From: Opitutus terrae PB90-1
GTDB taxonomy: Bacteria > Verrucomicrobiota > Verrucomicrobiia > Opitutales > Opitutaceae
Direction of reading: 5' to 3'
DNA: 64,000 nt
Assembly: GCF_000019965.1 (NCBI RefSeq)
Contig: NC_010571.1
Span: 2,861,001 to 2,925,000 of the forward strand
The notes beneath the pieces are model-generated. The model did not search any database and had not been told where the DNA came from. It saw only the letters and a list, made by a program, of their open reading frames with translations. This document shows positions 43,212 through 52,800 of this stretch, in pieces (within the stretch, counting starts at the first letter, position 1; the number at the start of each line of letters is the position of its first letter). Position numbers and translations under genes: made by a program.

Positions 43212-43733
43212 TCACCCGCGACGCGCGGCTTCGATTTTCGCGATGTCGATCTTGCCCATCTCCATCATCGCGTCAAAGGCGCGTTTGGCCTCGGCGCCGC
43301 CGGCGTTGAAGGCGTCGGTCAGCGCGCGCGGCGTGATCTGCCAGGAGAGGCCCCAGCGATCCTTGCACCAACCGCAGGCGCTTTCCTGGCCGCCGTTGCC
43401 GACGATGGCGTTCCAATAGCGGTCGGTTTCCTCCTGCGTGTCGGTCGCGACCTGGAAGGAAAACGCCTCGCTATGCGAAAACGCCGGCCCGCCGTTGAGC
43501 CCGAGACAGGGAATGCCGAGCACGGTGAATTCGACCGTGAGGACGTCGCCCTCCTTGCCCGACGGGTAGTCGCACGGCGCGTGGTGCACCGCAGTCACCG
43601 CGGTGTCCGGGAAGGTCGCCGCGTAAAAATTCGCGGCGTCGAGCGCGTCCTTGTTATACCAAAGGCAGATGGTGTTTTTCGGGACGGATTTCAGCTCTTT
43701 CGTCGAGCCCGGGGATGACGCGGTATTTTGCAT
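43212..43733 (-). CDS. VOC-family (PhnB/glyoxalase-like) protein
   Basis: 173 residues. NTICLWYNKDALDAANFYAA, FPDTAVTAVHHAPCDYPSGK, LTVEFTVLGIPCLGLNGGPA and SAFGWCKDRWGLSWQ-like CGWCKDRWGLSWQITP are characteristic of the PhnB branch, often annotated as 3-demethylubiquinone methyltransferase-like without proof. A mutated copy of a 31-bp stretch of this gene is at 38641-38671. Metal ligands cannot be fixed from sequence alone; the function is unknown. Confidence 0.88.
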   Translation of the reverse strand: MQNTASSPGSTKELKSVPKNTICLWYNKDALDAANFYAATFPDTAVTAVHHAPCDYPSGKEGDVLTVEFTVLGIPCLGLNGGPAFSHSEAFSFQVATDTQEETDRYWNAIVGNGGQESACGWCKDRWGLSWQITPRALTDAFNAGGAEAKRAFDAMMEMGKIDIAKIEAARRG

Positions 43734-43874
43734 GGGAGGGAGGTGTGAGTGGAGGGAACAGCCGAGAACACTGTCTTGACGGACGAATGGAACGCGGGCG
43801 GACAGGGTGCGCAAAATTACGCCGCGTTTTTCGCAGGATGCCGCCAGGTGCCCCGGCGACGCCTGGCCAATCGG

Positions 43875-43923
43875 CTGTAGCGGAAGCCGTAAGGCTTTCG
43901 GCGAAACGCTCGCGCGTTCCGCA
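43875..43923. repeat. intergenic repeat with inverted GNRA-loop hairpins, copy b
   Basis: GGAAGCC-GTAA-GGCTTTC and, on the other strand, GGAACGC-GCGA-GCGTTTC. The two differ in stem and loop but keep the same flanks. Confidence 0.6.
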
Positions 43924-43959
43924 CCATCGGGCAGGGCGGACAGGAATGCCGCAACGCGG

Positions 43960-44040
43960 TCAGGGCGGCGGGAGGCCGAGGCTGGTCTGCAGGATGGAAA
44001 CGAGATCGGCGGCGTGTCCGTGTCCTCGGGCGTGAACTGA
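43960..44040 (-). pseudogene. fragment of a VKOR-DsbA gene 3' end
   Basis: On the minus strand the frame reads HAADLVSILQTSLGLPPP and stops, matching the tail DAADLVSILQTRLGLPHP of the intact gene at 48255. The nucleotide match (43973-44013 against 48297-48337) is close. It is a remnant of a second copy. Confidence 0.65.
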
Positions 44041-44046
44041 CCCGAT

Positions 44047-47000
44047 CTACTGGCTGGGTGGGACTACGATCAGATCGGTTATGTCGATGCCGTCTTGGAG
44101 CAGTTGTGCTCGATTGCGCTGCGCCGGTGCGAGGACGCCGTGTGAACTGCTGCCCGGCCAAAACTGCAGTTCGTCGATGCCATCGGTCCTAATTACCTGG
44201 GCGTTGCTCTGAAACAGGTCTCCGCCCGTGACGGCGATTGTAGTCGCTGAACCGATGAGCAGGACGACCTCGGCTGACCCGGAACCTTGCAGGTCGGCCA
44301 CATACACCGGGCCGGTGAAGCTGGTGCCCATCGCCTGTATCCCGACTGTGCCTTGTTCCGCTGAGTATACGACGTTCGCCGTACGTACACCGCCGAACTT
44401 TCCGTCCGAACTGGCGATGGCAATTGAGCGGAGATCGACATATCCATCGTAGCTGACGTCGTCTCGGAACAGCGTTGGGTTCGAAGCGGTGATTCGCCCA
44501 ACGCTGAACGCGCCGACGTTGGTCGTTTCGTCCGCCCCGACCAGAACCAGGGAGGCGTGCCCCTTCACATATTCGACATCCTGGTTGTACTTCACCGGCC
44601 GGGCCGGCCCAGTCGGAGTTTCGAGGGTAATCGTCAGGGAGCCGGCGCCCGAGAACTCAACCTGCACGATGTCATCCGTCAGATCGAGATAGGACAAACG
44701 CGTTATCTGTCCAGGATCAGCCGTGATCGTTGCCGCCTCGCCTGCCAGCAGCACCTGGTCGTAAACATTGCCGTTCGAATGCGGGATATCGTGGCCTACC
44801 TCGGTGGCTGCCCCGACCACTTTTGCAGCCGTATCGACTCCCACGACCGCGGGATTACTTTCGGTGGATGCGACAGAATTCGACAGTACGACCGTGTACA
44901 CGCCCGCCAGGGCGGGCTGCATATCGGCAAGCGTAAGCGAGGCGGCGACCTGGCCTGGCAGGTCGACCCCGTTTCTCCGCCACTGGAACGAGGGGACTGG
45001 CGTGCCGTCCCCCTGCGCACTCAGGGTAACGCTCCCGCCGACTGGGATCGCCGCCCCCTGTGGCTGTCGAGTGAACCTGGGTCGGGCCTGCACGTTGAGT
45101 CGTAGATCCCGTGGGGAGGACTGCCCTGCTACGTTGACCGCCCGGAACACCAGCAGCGTCTCGGGCGCACCAGCGAGCGCCGTTCCGGAGATTACGCCGG
45201 AATCCGGGTGCCATGCCGCCCAGGAAGGTAGCGTACCCGATACCAGTTCGATCGTCGGTGCGGGGCAGCCGGTCGCCGTCAGTTGAAGGGAAGTTTCCAC
45301 GCCGGCGACGAATACGGCAGTGGTGGGCGAGGTGAGCGAAGGGCGGCTGGGAGCAGCGAATCTCGCCAGTCCGCGCTGGTCGGTGATCTTGTCGTGAAAA
45401 CGGCTCCCGGACGCGAGTATCCTGCCATCCTGGAGCAGCGCCATGCTGGTGAACCCAGGATCCTCCAGATCCAGCACTCGAAAACTTGAGTCAAGCGAGC
45501 CAGCGCTGGAAAACCGTGCGATTCCGGTCGTGCTCGTATTCCACCCACCAATATTGTAGGCGCGACCTGCGATTATGCTGCCATCGCTCTGAAGACACAG
45601 CGCACCGATACCGCCGATGCGCGACGCAGGGATTCGTGCGAAACTGCCGTCCACCTTCCCGTCTGAGCTTAGTCGGACGAGGCCCAAATTGCGCTTCTCG
45701 CCGCTCAGATCCATGACGCCATCGGCCCAGATATTCAGATCGATGAGGCCCTCCACATAAATCTTTCGGTCCGATCCCTGGGCGATCGCGCTGACAAAGC
45801 TTCCGGAGTCAATCGGCTGCACCAGGCCGGTATCGCCTGACCTCCCGTCGGGAAGAATACATTTCAATCCGTTGAACGAACCCACAAATATCCTGTTGCT
45901 CGAATCCAACAGCATTGTGTTCACCGAGCCCGACGTTCCGGGCGTAAATGACGGATCCAAGGCGCCCGTCCCGCTGATGCGCGCGATTGCAGAGCGAAAT
46001 ACGCCGCTAAACTCGGAGAAATTTCCACCCAAGACGATCTGGCCGTCCGGCTGGACAGAGATCCCGTTCACAGGCCCGTTCGGACCCACACCCGTAGAGA
46101 ACGTCGGATCGATCGAACCACCGGACTGGAGACGTGTGATATAGCTGTGTGGCTCGCCATTAACTCTATTGAAATTGCCGCCTACAAGCAGCCGGCCATC
46201 AGGTTGCAGAGCGAGAGCTCTGACAGCGGCCGAATACAAAGGCACATTTACGAGGCTCACGGACGCGCTAAATCCATCAGCGGTTGTGCCGTCGGCGTTT
46301 AGCAATGCCAGCCCTTCAGAAGGCGCACCATTGACGAAATTGAACTGGCCACCGATCGCAATCTTCCCATCGGTCCGTGGGACCATGGCATGGACTATCC
46401 CGGCGGCCCTCACTTGCGCACTAAACGTGGCATCGTGGCTGCCGTCGGCGTGCAAGCGCTGCAGGCCCGACCGCGGAACGCCGTCGACCATGCCGGACGA
46501 GCCCCCGACGAGAACGCGGTTGTCCTTCAGCAGAAGGATCGCTAGAGGCTCCTGAGGAGCGTCGGGTGCTTCCCAACTCGGATCACGGGCTCCTTTGGTC
46601 GATAGCCGCACGACTCGCTGCTCGACACCGTCGACAACCCCGAAGGAACCGGCCGCGATGATCCGGCCATCGGGCTGCACGGCCAGCGACGTCACGAAAC
46701 GATCAGAGCCTCCCCACGGCTCGAACTGTTGGTCCACCGAGCCGTCCAAGGCGAGGCGGATCAGGTTAGTGGAGGAACGCTCCGCTCCGAGCACGACGGT
46801 TCCGTCCGGACAAACGTCCATCGCAACCGGATAAAAACCCGCGGGAAGTGAGTTGGCAAAGCCGGGGTCGACGGTGCCATCGGCATTCAGTCGAACGATA
46901 CCTTTGCAGGGGGTGCCGTTATACGAATCAAATCTTCCGGCCACGAGTATCTTGCCGGAGGAAAGAACACGAATTGCATGCACCGGCGTGTCGGCCGCGT

Positions 47001-47598
47001 TTCGAGAGAACGCGGCATCGAGGCTGCCGTCTGGAGCAAGTCGGACCATGGATCCGGATCCTGACCATACCTGTTTGCGGCCGACCAGAATCCGCCCGTC
47101 GCTCTGTACAGCAACGACTCCATCCATCAACGTTTCGTCGCGGGAGTTGGTCAGTTTTGCTGGCACAAACGAAGTGTCGAGACTCCCGTCCAGGTTTATT
47201 CGCGCGATTCCGTTTCGAGCGGCTGTTCCGAACGCGGTAAAGCCGCCAACGACGATCACGTGTCCATCGGGCTGGAGAGCCGTCATCGAAATTTCGCCAT
47301 TCGGACCAATGCCGGGAGAGAACGTCGGATCAACCGCGCCGTCTTTCATCAGCCGAGCGAGATTATTTCGCGAGACTCCGTTGATCCGAGTGAATGAGCC
47401 GGCCACGATGAGTTTCCCGTCGGGTTGGGAGATCACCGATTTGGTGCGACCGGCCGTCGATTCGAGCACAGGTGCGAAAGCAGGATCCAGCGCCAGCGTA
47501 TCCGGCGCGACTGCGGCTCTGATATTGGACGCGACCAGGCACACCACACAGATGCTGACGAGTGATCTGGGAAGAATGGCGAAAGCCCGGATGTTCAT
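44047..47598 (-). CDS. exported delta-60-repeat protein with Ig-like domain
   Basis: 1183 residues with a signal peptide (start at 47598, cleavage near SNIRA). The first 760 residues are many delta-60 repeats, each of the form D-G-S-L-D-x-S-F...V-Q-P-D-G-R-I-L-V-G-G-x-F...N-G. Then come a putative Ig-like domain (LTSPTTAVFVAGVETSLQLT), an Ig-like module (FTRQPQGAAIPVGGSVTLSA, VVLSNSVASTESNP), and a C-terminal beta-rich region. This is a surface or exported structural protein of unknown ligand. It is flanked by the VKOR fragment on one side and the intact VKOR gene on the other. Confidence 0.9.
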   Translation of the reverse strand: MNIRAFAILPRSLVSICVVCLVASNIRAAVAPDTLALDPAFAPVLESTAGRTKSVISQPDGKLIVAGSFTRINGVSRNNLARLMKDGAVDPTFSPGIGPNGEISMTALQPDGHVIVVGGFTAFGTAARNGIARINLDGSLDTSFVPAKLTNSRDETLMDGVVAVQSDGRILVGRKQVWSGSGSMVRLAPDGSLDAAFSRNAADTPVHAIRVLSSGKILVAGRFDSYNGTPCKGIVRLNADGTVDPGFANSLPAGFYPVAMDVCPDGTVVLGAERSSTNLIRLALDGSVDQQFEPWGGSDRFVTSLAVQPDGRIIAAGSFGVVDGVEQRVVRLSTKGARDPSWEAPDAPQEPLAILLLKDNRVLVGGSSGMVDGVPRSGLQRLHADGSHDATFSAQVRAAGIVHAMVPRTDGKIAIGGQFNFVNGAPSEGLALLNADGTTADGFSASVSLVNVPLYSAAVRALALQPDGRLLVGGNFNRVNGEPHSYITRLQSGGSIDPTFSTGVGPNGPVNGISVQPDGQIVLGGNFSEFSGVFRSAIARISGTGALDPSFTPGTSGSVNTMLLDSSNRIFVGSFNGLKCILPDGRSGDTGLVQPIDSGSFVSAIAQGSDRKIYVEGLIDLNIWADGVMDLSGEKRNLGLVRLSSDGKVDGSFARIPASRIGGIGALCLQSDGSIIAGRAYNIGGWNTSTTGIARFSSAGSLDSSFRVLDLEDPGFTSMALLQDGRILASGSRFHDKITDQRGLARFAAPSRPSLTSPTTAVFVAGVETSLQLTATGCPAPTIELVSGTLPSWAAWHPDSGVISGTALAGAPETLLVFRAVNVAGQSSPRDLRLNVQARPRFTRQPQGAAIPVGGSVTLSAQGDGTPVPSFQWRRNGVDLPGQVAASLTLADMQPALAGVYTVVLSNSVASTESNPAVVGVDTAAKVVGAATEVGHDIPHSNGNVYDQVLLAGEAATITADPGQITRLSYLDLTDDIVQVEFSGAGSLTITLETPTGPARPVKYNQDVEYVKGHASLVLVGADETTNVGAFSVGRITASNPTLFRDDVSYDGYVDLRSIAIASSDGKFGGVRTANVVYSAEQGTVGIQAMGTSFTGPVYVADLQGSGSAEVVLLIGSATTIAVTGGDLFQSNAQVIRTDGIDELQFWPGSSSHGVLAPAQRNRAQLLQDGIDITDLIVVPPSQ

Positions 47599-48254
47599 AG
47601 ATTCGTTGGAGGGGGCCGGCGCGATCCGCGGGTGCGTGGTGGTCGGGCGGTGGGAGTCGTCTGATTCTCTGCCTTCAGGACGGATTCTGTCGTGAGCTTT
47701 GAGCATTTCCGAAATGAGCGAGGCGAATCCACGCGGAGCGAAAAACTGCCGCAAAAGCCGGACACGGTCTCACAACAGCCTGCCTCGGAAACCGACACAA
47801 GAACTATGCACCTTGATTGCGAAAGCTGAAGCATCGCTGGTGCTCTTGATTAGCATTGTGCCTGTCGCTGTTGGCGTCATGTCCTGCGCAGTCCGCAATG
47901 CGTCGGCTGCGTCAGCTCTCGCCTCCAGGCTGGGGCTATCCGAAGACTCGTCGCGGCAGCGCGACTCCCCGGGCGGAATGGTGCTCGGCGCCGGGTAGGA
48001 GCGCATTCGGCGCTTGGTTGTGGCAAGCGACAGCCCTGCAAGGGAAGGCGAGTCGTACCGGAGGGTCTCTAGAGGCTATCCGAAAACCCGGTGAGCCCGG
48101 ATGGAACCCGCGGTAGGGGACCGCTCCGAGCTGTCCTCACCTCGAACGCATCGTCTCGATCGCGGACGCCTCGGAGAGGCGTCCCTACCACTGGGAAGTT
48201 TCGGATAGCCTCTAGTGTGCGCGAGGCTCCTTCCGAGATCTGACGGCAGGCGTC
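47599..48254. other. intergenic region containing a MITE-like element
   Basis: 656 bases without a supported gene; the element at 48069-48215 is described separately. The remainder shows only short frames. Confidence 0.45.
48069..48215. mobile_element. MITE-like element with 14-bp terminal inverted repeats and TA ends
   Basis: TA-GAGGCTATCCGAAA at 48070-48085 and TTTCGGATAGCCTC-TA at 48199-48214 are perfect inverted repeats, extended to 17 bp by the outer C and G. The total length is 147 bp with no coding capacity. TA-flanked ends suggest mobilisation by an IS630/Tc1-type transposase elsewhere. A GC hairpin family member (about 48163-48187) lies inside. Confidence 0.65.
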
Positions 48255-49571
48255 TCAATGCACGGTCGGCGACGGTGCTGGGGCGGGATGGGGAAGGCCG
48301 AGGCGGGTCTGCAGGATGGAAACGAGATCGGCGGCATCGCGGGGCTGCGGGGACACCCAGCGCGGACCGAAGACGAGCTTCGGCACACCGCCGATGCCGT
48401 TCTGCATCGTGTCGCCGTAGATGCGGACGGACGCCTGCAGATAGCGGTCAATCCATGGATCGTTCGAGGCGGCGTCGAATTTCGCGCGGCCGACGAGCTC
48501 GATCGCCTTGGTGGTCGCGTCCGTGACGGTTCGCGGGCGCCAGCGGTCGCCGGAGTCGAACGTATACATCCAGTCCTCGAAGGCCGGGAACGCTGTGCGA
48601 TCGGCCCGCCAAACGGTGAGCGCGATCCGCGCCAGTTCGCAGGAGTCCTTGAACTCGTCGACGTCGCGGGGGACGTAGGGATTGCACCGCGTGTTCAGCG
48701 GCGCGGGGCACAGCGCGAATGCGAGTTGACCCTCATACCGGCGAACCGCCTCGCTGAGCATCAAGTGCAGTTGCTGGCAATGCGCGCACTGATAGTCGAA
48801 GAGTAGCGTGACGATGTAGCGTGCGTCCGGCGAACCGACGAGCGGCACGGCGTGCGGGTCGAGCGCGGCGGGCTGGTTCTGCGACTCGCCGCCGCGATAC
48901 ATGGACGTGGGCGCGAGTGCGATCTGCGCGGCGACCAGGATCGCGGCGAGCGCGACGCCGATGAGGACCGGGGAAAGACGACGGAGGACGGAAAGCCGGA
49001 AGCCGGAGGTGCGGGCGTGCGGCGGTAGCTGGCCTCGTTGAGGCCGGCCGGGGGCGGCGATCCCGGCTACAACGGGAGCGTCGGTGAAATCGTCTTCGGC
49101 GGCCCGTAACACGCGCCAGATCACCAGCACGGTCAGCACCAGGCCCGTGAGATGCGTGGCCATGCAGTAGGGGCAGAACGCGCCGACGATCCATTTCTGC
49201 ACGATCGTGAACCACACGGCGCTCCCCGCAGCGGCGCCTGTCAGGACCTGCAGGGCGTCCCACGCCAGCCGCCGGACCGGCGCGGGGTTGGCGGGGCCGA
49301 TGGCAAGGCTGCACACCAGCATCGCGAGATACGCGCCGGCTGCGAGGCCGCTCACAGGCAGGATACCGGCGATCATGGACCATCGGCTGTTCAATACGTC
49401 GTCGCATGGACTGCCACCACCGCAACCGAGCATCGCGCCGCCAGCGAGCGCGTGCCAGCTCAGGTAGCTGCTCAACGCCAGGCCGAGCGCGCTCAAGGCG
49501 GTCAGCGCCCAGCGCCACCAGGGCCAAGCGCGAAGCGAACGAGGGCGAGGGGGAGATTCGTGAGGTGGCAA
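48255..49571 (-). CDS. vitamin K epoxide reductase-DsbA-like fusion protein
   Basis: 438 residues. The N-terminal half has several membrane helices with the VKOR cysteines: C50/C56 in LGCGGGSPCDDVLNSRW and the catalytic pair in FCPYCMATH. After a further hydrophobic segment a thioredoxin/DsbA-like domain follows from about residue 230, with CAHC in VTLLFDYQCAHCQQLHLML, then GGVPKLVFG. It forms disulfides in exported proteins, with VKOR reoxidising the DsbA part through quinone. No ATG is in frame upstream; the start is probably the TTG at 49571 and is uncertain. Confidence 0.87.
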   Translation of the reverse strand: MPPHESPPRPRSLRAWPWWRWALTALSALGLALSSYLSWHALAGGAMLGCGGGSPCDDVLNSRWSMIAGILPVSGLAAGAYLAMLVCSLAIGPANPAPVRRLAWDALQVLTGAAAGSAVWFTIVQKWIVGAFCPYCMATHLTGLVLTVLVIWRVLRAAEDDFTDAPVVAGIAAPGRPQRGQLPPHARTSGFRLSVLRRLSPVLIGVALAAILVAAQIALAPTSMYRGGESQNQPAALDPHAVPLVGSPDARYIVTLLFDYQCAHCQQLHLMLSEAVRRYEGQLAFALCPAPLNTRCNPYVPRDVDEFKDSCELARIALTVWRADRTAFPAFEDWMYTFDSGDRWRPRTVTDATTKAIELVGRAKFDAASNDPWIDRYLQASVRIYGDTMQNGIGGVPKLVFGPRWVSPQPRDAADLVSILQTRLGLPHPAPAPSPTVH

Positions 49572-49626
49572 AGCTGGAACGATTATCGGGTCGCACCGGC
49601 GGGAAGCCTATGCGTGCAGGATCCCA

Positions 49627-49880
49627 GGGATTCAGATTTGAACAGGAGGTCGCGGAGGGCGCAGAGAACAAACGGAGACAGAAGCGTGGCTTGAACTCTG
49701 CTTCCTCTGCGAGCTCCTGTGAAAGTTCGGAGGTGATTGGATCTCACAGGCGGGGAATCCTCAGCCTGCAAGATTCGAGGGATTCAGATTTGAACAGGAG
49801 GTCGCGGAGGGCGCTGAGAACAAACCGAAACGGAGGCGTGGTTCGAACTCAGCTGGCTCTGCGAGCACCTGTGAGGTCCG
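49627..49880. repeat. two direct copies of a repeat of about 105 bp
   Basis: GGGATTCAGATTTGAACAGG begins copies at 49627 and 49779, each followed by GTCGCGGAGGGCGC, AGAACAAA and a similar tail of about 75 bases. They lie 152 bases apart between the VKOR gene and the GH54 gene. No gene is seen here. Confidence 0.6.
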
Positions 49881-49882
49881 CG

Positions 49883-52800
49883 TTACTTTAAATCTCGATA
49901 GTACCGGTTCGGTGCACCGGGCGTGGGGAGATCGCTGCCGATCGGCACGCCGCTGGCGTGCGCGCGAGTGAGCGCGGTGGTGAGCGTGATCCCGGTGCCG
50001 GCGACGGCGGCCTCGGCGGCGTGCGCGAACCGCAGCGGGGTCGTCACCGTGATCGTGGCGGGACGGCCCGGCCCGCCGCGGAATCCGACGGGGAAACCGC
50101 GGTTAGTTGAGGCGACGATCGCCGTCTCGAAGTTCGCCCCGCGATCGATGGCGATCGTCTGGCCGGTGCTGAACCCGCTGATATCACCGACCACCAGCTC
50201 CGTCGCGCCGAACGTGCTTGCGGAACCCATGGCAGTGCCGCCGGACGTACCCACGGTCGAAATGACCGCGGCCTCCTGGTTCGGGCCGACATCGATCGTG
50301 ATCGTCTGGCCGCGACTGAATTCCCTCACGCTTTCGACCTTGATGTTGGCTGTGCCGGCCGCGGATCCGGACGCGAGCGACGTGGCAGGTTGAATGAGGA
50401 AATCGGCGCGATTGCTGTCGGTGTCGACGCCGTCAGGGAAGCGGCCGACGCTGCGGTTGCTCGGATCGTCGGCGCCCGCGGGCACCCACATCGGACGGAA
50501 CCGCGTGGGCGTCGGCGTGACGCTGCCGCTCTCGGCGGGCCCGCCGCCGGCCTGGTATCCCTCGGCGGCCCACGGATCGACGATCAGCCCGTAGTTGAGG
50601 CTGTCGACGACGAGCCCGGCGCCGTCGCGCAGGATCATGGCGCCGGCGAAAACCGTGCGGCCCGGCCGGGTCTGCTCCGCCGCGAAGAGCGCCGGGCCAC
50701 CGAACCATTGATCGGGCGCTTGCTGGCCCTGGTAACCGGCGGTCGTGACCTGCGCGTCGCGGACGGCGGCGTTGATCGCGTGATCGCGTGCGAGCGGTTG
50801 ATCGAGCGTGATGCCGGTGCCGAGCGCCTGAACGGGCTCGTTGCTCGCGTGCGCGAACGCGGTCGCCGGCTCGAAGCTGATGCCCGTGCCGCGGACGCTG
50901 AAGGGCATGTTGGACGCATGGTCGAACTTCAGCGGAGCGGCGAGGTCGAGCCCCGTGCCGGGATCTTCATCGGCGTTCAAGGGGCCGCGGAAGGTGTTGC
51001 GAACCGACGCCGTGCCGACGCGGGTGACCGTGACGGTCTCGATGCCGTGGCCCATGGTGTCGATATCCAGCCGGATCTGGTCGCCGACGGAGATGTTTTC
51101 GACGGAGGAAACCTTGATGTTGGTGTCGCCGGCCTTCGCGTCCATCGAGAGCCAGGCCTGCGTGCCGGGTTTGCCGACCGCGGTGACAGTGACGACCTCG
51201 TAGCGCTCCACGTTGTTGGCGACGGCGGGGGTCGTGGTGCCGTAGCCGAGCGCGATCTTTTCGCCGACGGCGAAGCCGGACAGGTGCGTGACCGGGACAT
51301 TGGTGGAGCCGGCCGGAATCGTGATCACCGGACCTTCGGGCAGCGGTTGCCACAACGTGGTGGCGGCGCTGGCCGCGGTGCCGAGTTGCGCGATCTTGCG
51401 CGCCTCCCTGCCGGAGCCGGTGTCGATCTCGATCGTGTCGCCCACCTTCATGCCGTCAGTGCTCCGAACGTAGAGCGTGGTGTCGCCCTTGCGCGCAGGA
51501 ACCGCCAGGCCGGAATTGGCGAGCCCGAGCAGGTAGAACGCCTTCGGGGCGAGCTTGGTGCCGGCGGGAATCTGCACCGACGAGAAGATCGGCTCCTCGG
51601 CGGGGTGGTGAGTCAGCGTCCAGTTGGAGACGTCGATGGCATCGTCGCCCGGGTTGTAGAGCTCGATGAACGAGTCCGTCGGGTTGAACGGCGAGCCGGT
51701 GCTGATCCGAAATTCGTTCAGCTTAACGGGGCTGACGTTGCGCACCTTCTCGGCTCGCGCGTCGGATTTCGCCGTGCCCGTGGCGGAGTCGGTCCACGCC
51801 GCGCGCGCGACGAGATCGCCGTTGAAAGCGGCGCGCGGCGAGGTGACCTTGAACGTCGCGCTTACGCTGGCGCCGGGCCCCACCGGCCCGGCGATCGTCG
51901 CCGCGGCGCCTTTGCCGCCCGTGAAGGCGGCGGTCCAGCCCGACGGCACGTCGAGGCTCAGCCGGACATCGGTCGCGGGCGCCGTGCCGGTGTTGGTGAA
52001 GGTTACGACGGTCTCCTGCGAGGACCGCGGGGTGAACGTCTGGAGTCCCGGTGGCCGGGGGGTCGCCGATGCGGGCGCGATGGTGAGCGGAGGTAGATTG
52101 TAGCCGGCGACGACGACGTTGGCCTGGACGAGTTGGTCGGTCGCGTCGCTCGGGAACGTGCCGGCCGCAGTCATCGCGCCTTCGTAGAACGTGCCCTGAG
52201 AGCCGACGCTGTTGTCGCCGCCGTTGCCGAGGAGGATGGCGCCTTGCTTGCGCATCGGGTCGTAGGTGGCGTTGATGCGCGGGCCGTCGAACATGACGGC
52301 CAATTCGCCGCGCTGCGCGTCGCCGCCGAGAGAGGTCCAGTGGTGCGGCTCGCCCTTGGCGATCGCGGTAACGAAACGCCAGTCGATGCTGGGCAGTCCG
52401 ACGCAGAGCTTGGAGCCGTCGGGATTCACGCAACCGACGAGATTGTTCTCCTGGTCGGTCATGATCCACGGGCCGGGCGGATGGCCGTGATACCACACGT
52501 TCGCCGTGCCGTAGTAGGTGGTTTCCATCGTGCCGTTGCCGTCGTCGCGGCTGTCGGTCTCGGCGTTGCCGTAGTCGAAGCAGCAGCCGCTGTTGAAATG
52601 GTGACCGTCGATCACCCAGTATTGACCCTCGGCCTGGTCGTCGACCGCGGTGCCCTTGGGGTTGTTGTTGCGCAGGCCCATGCCCGGCGCGATGAAGACG
52701 CCGTAGACCTTGTGGCCCATGACCGTGACGGGCGCCATGTCGGCGATCGGAAGATTGTTGAATCCGCCCATCGCGGGCCCGCTGAACCCGCCGCGGGGCG

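Larger units (their letters stand above)
43734..44046. other. intergenic region with gene fragments and repeat copy b
   Basis: Contains the GNRA hairpin repeat at 43875-43923 (second hairpin loop GCGA on the minus strand), a stretch at 43922-43950 that matches the CPPC small gene (53729-53757), and the VKOR tail fragment at 43960-44040. Confidence 0.5.

Noticed and set aside
50390-52096. Long plus-strand frame opposite the GH54 gene
   Set aside because: Composition-driven shadow; R/G/A/V/D-rich without domains.
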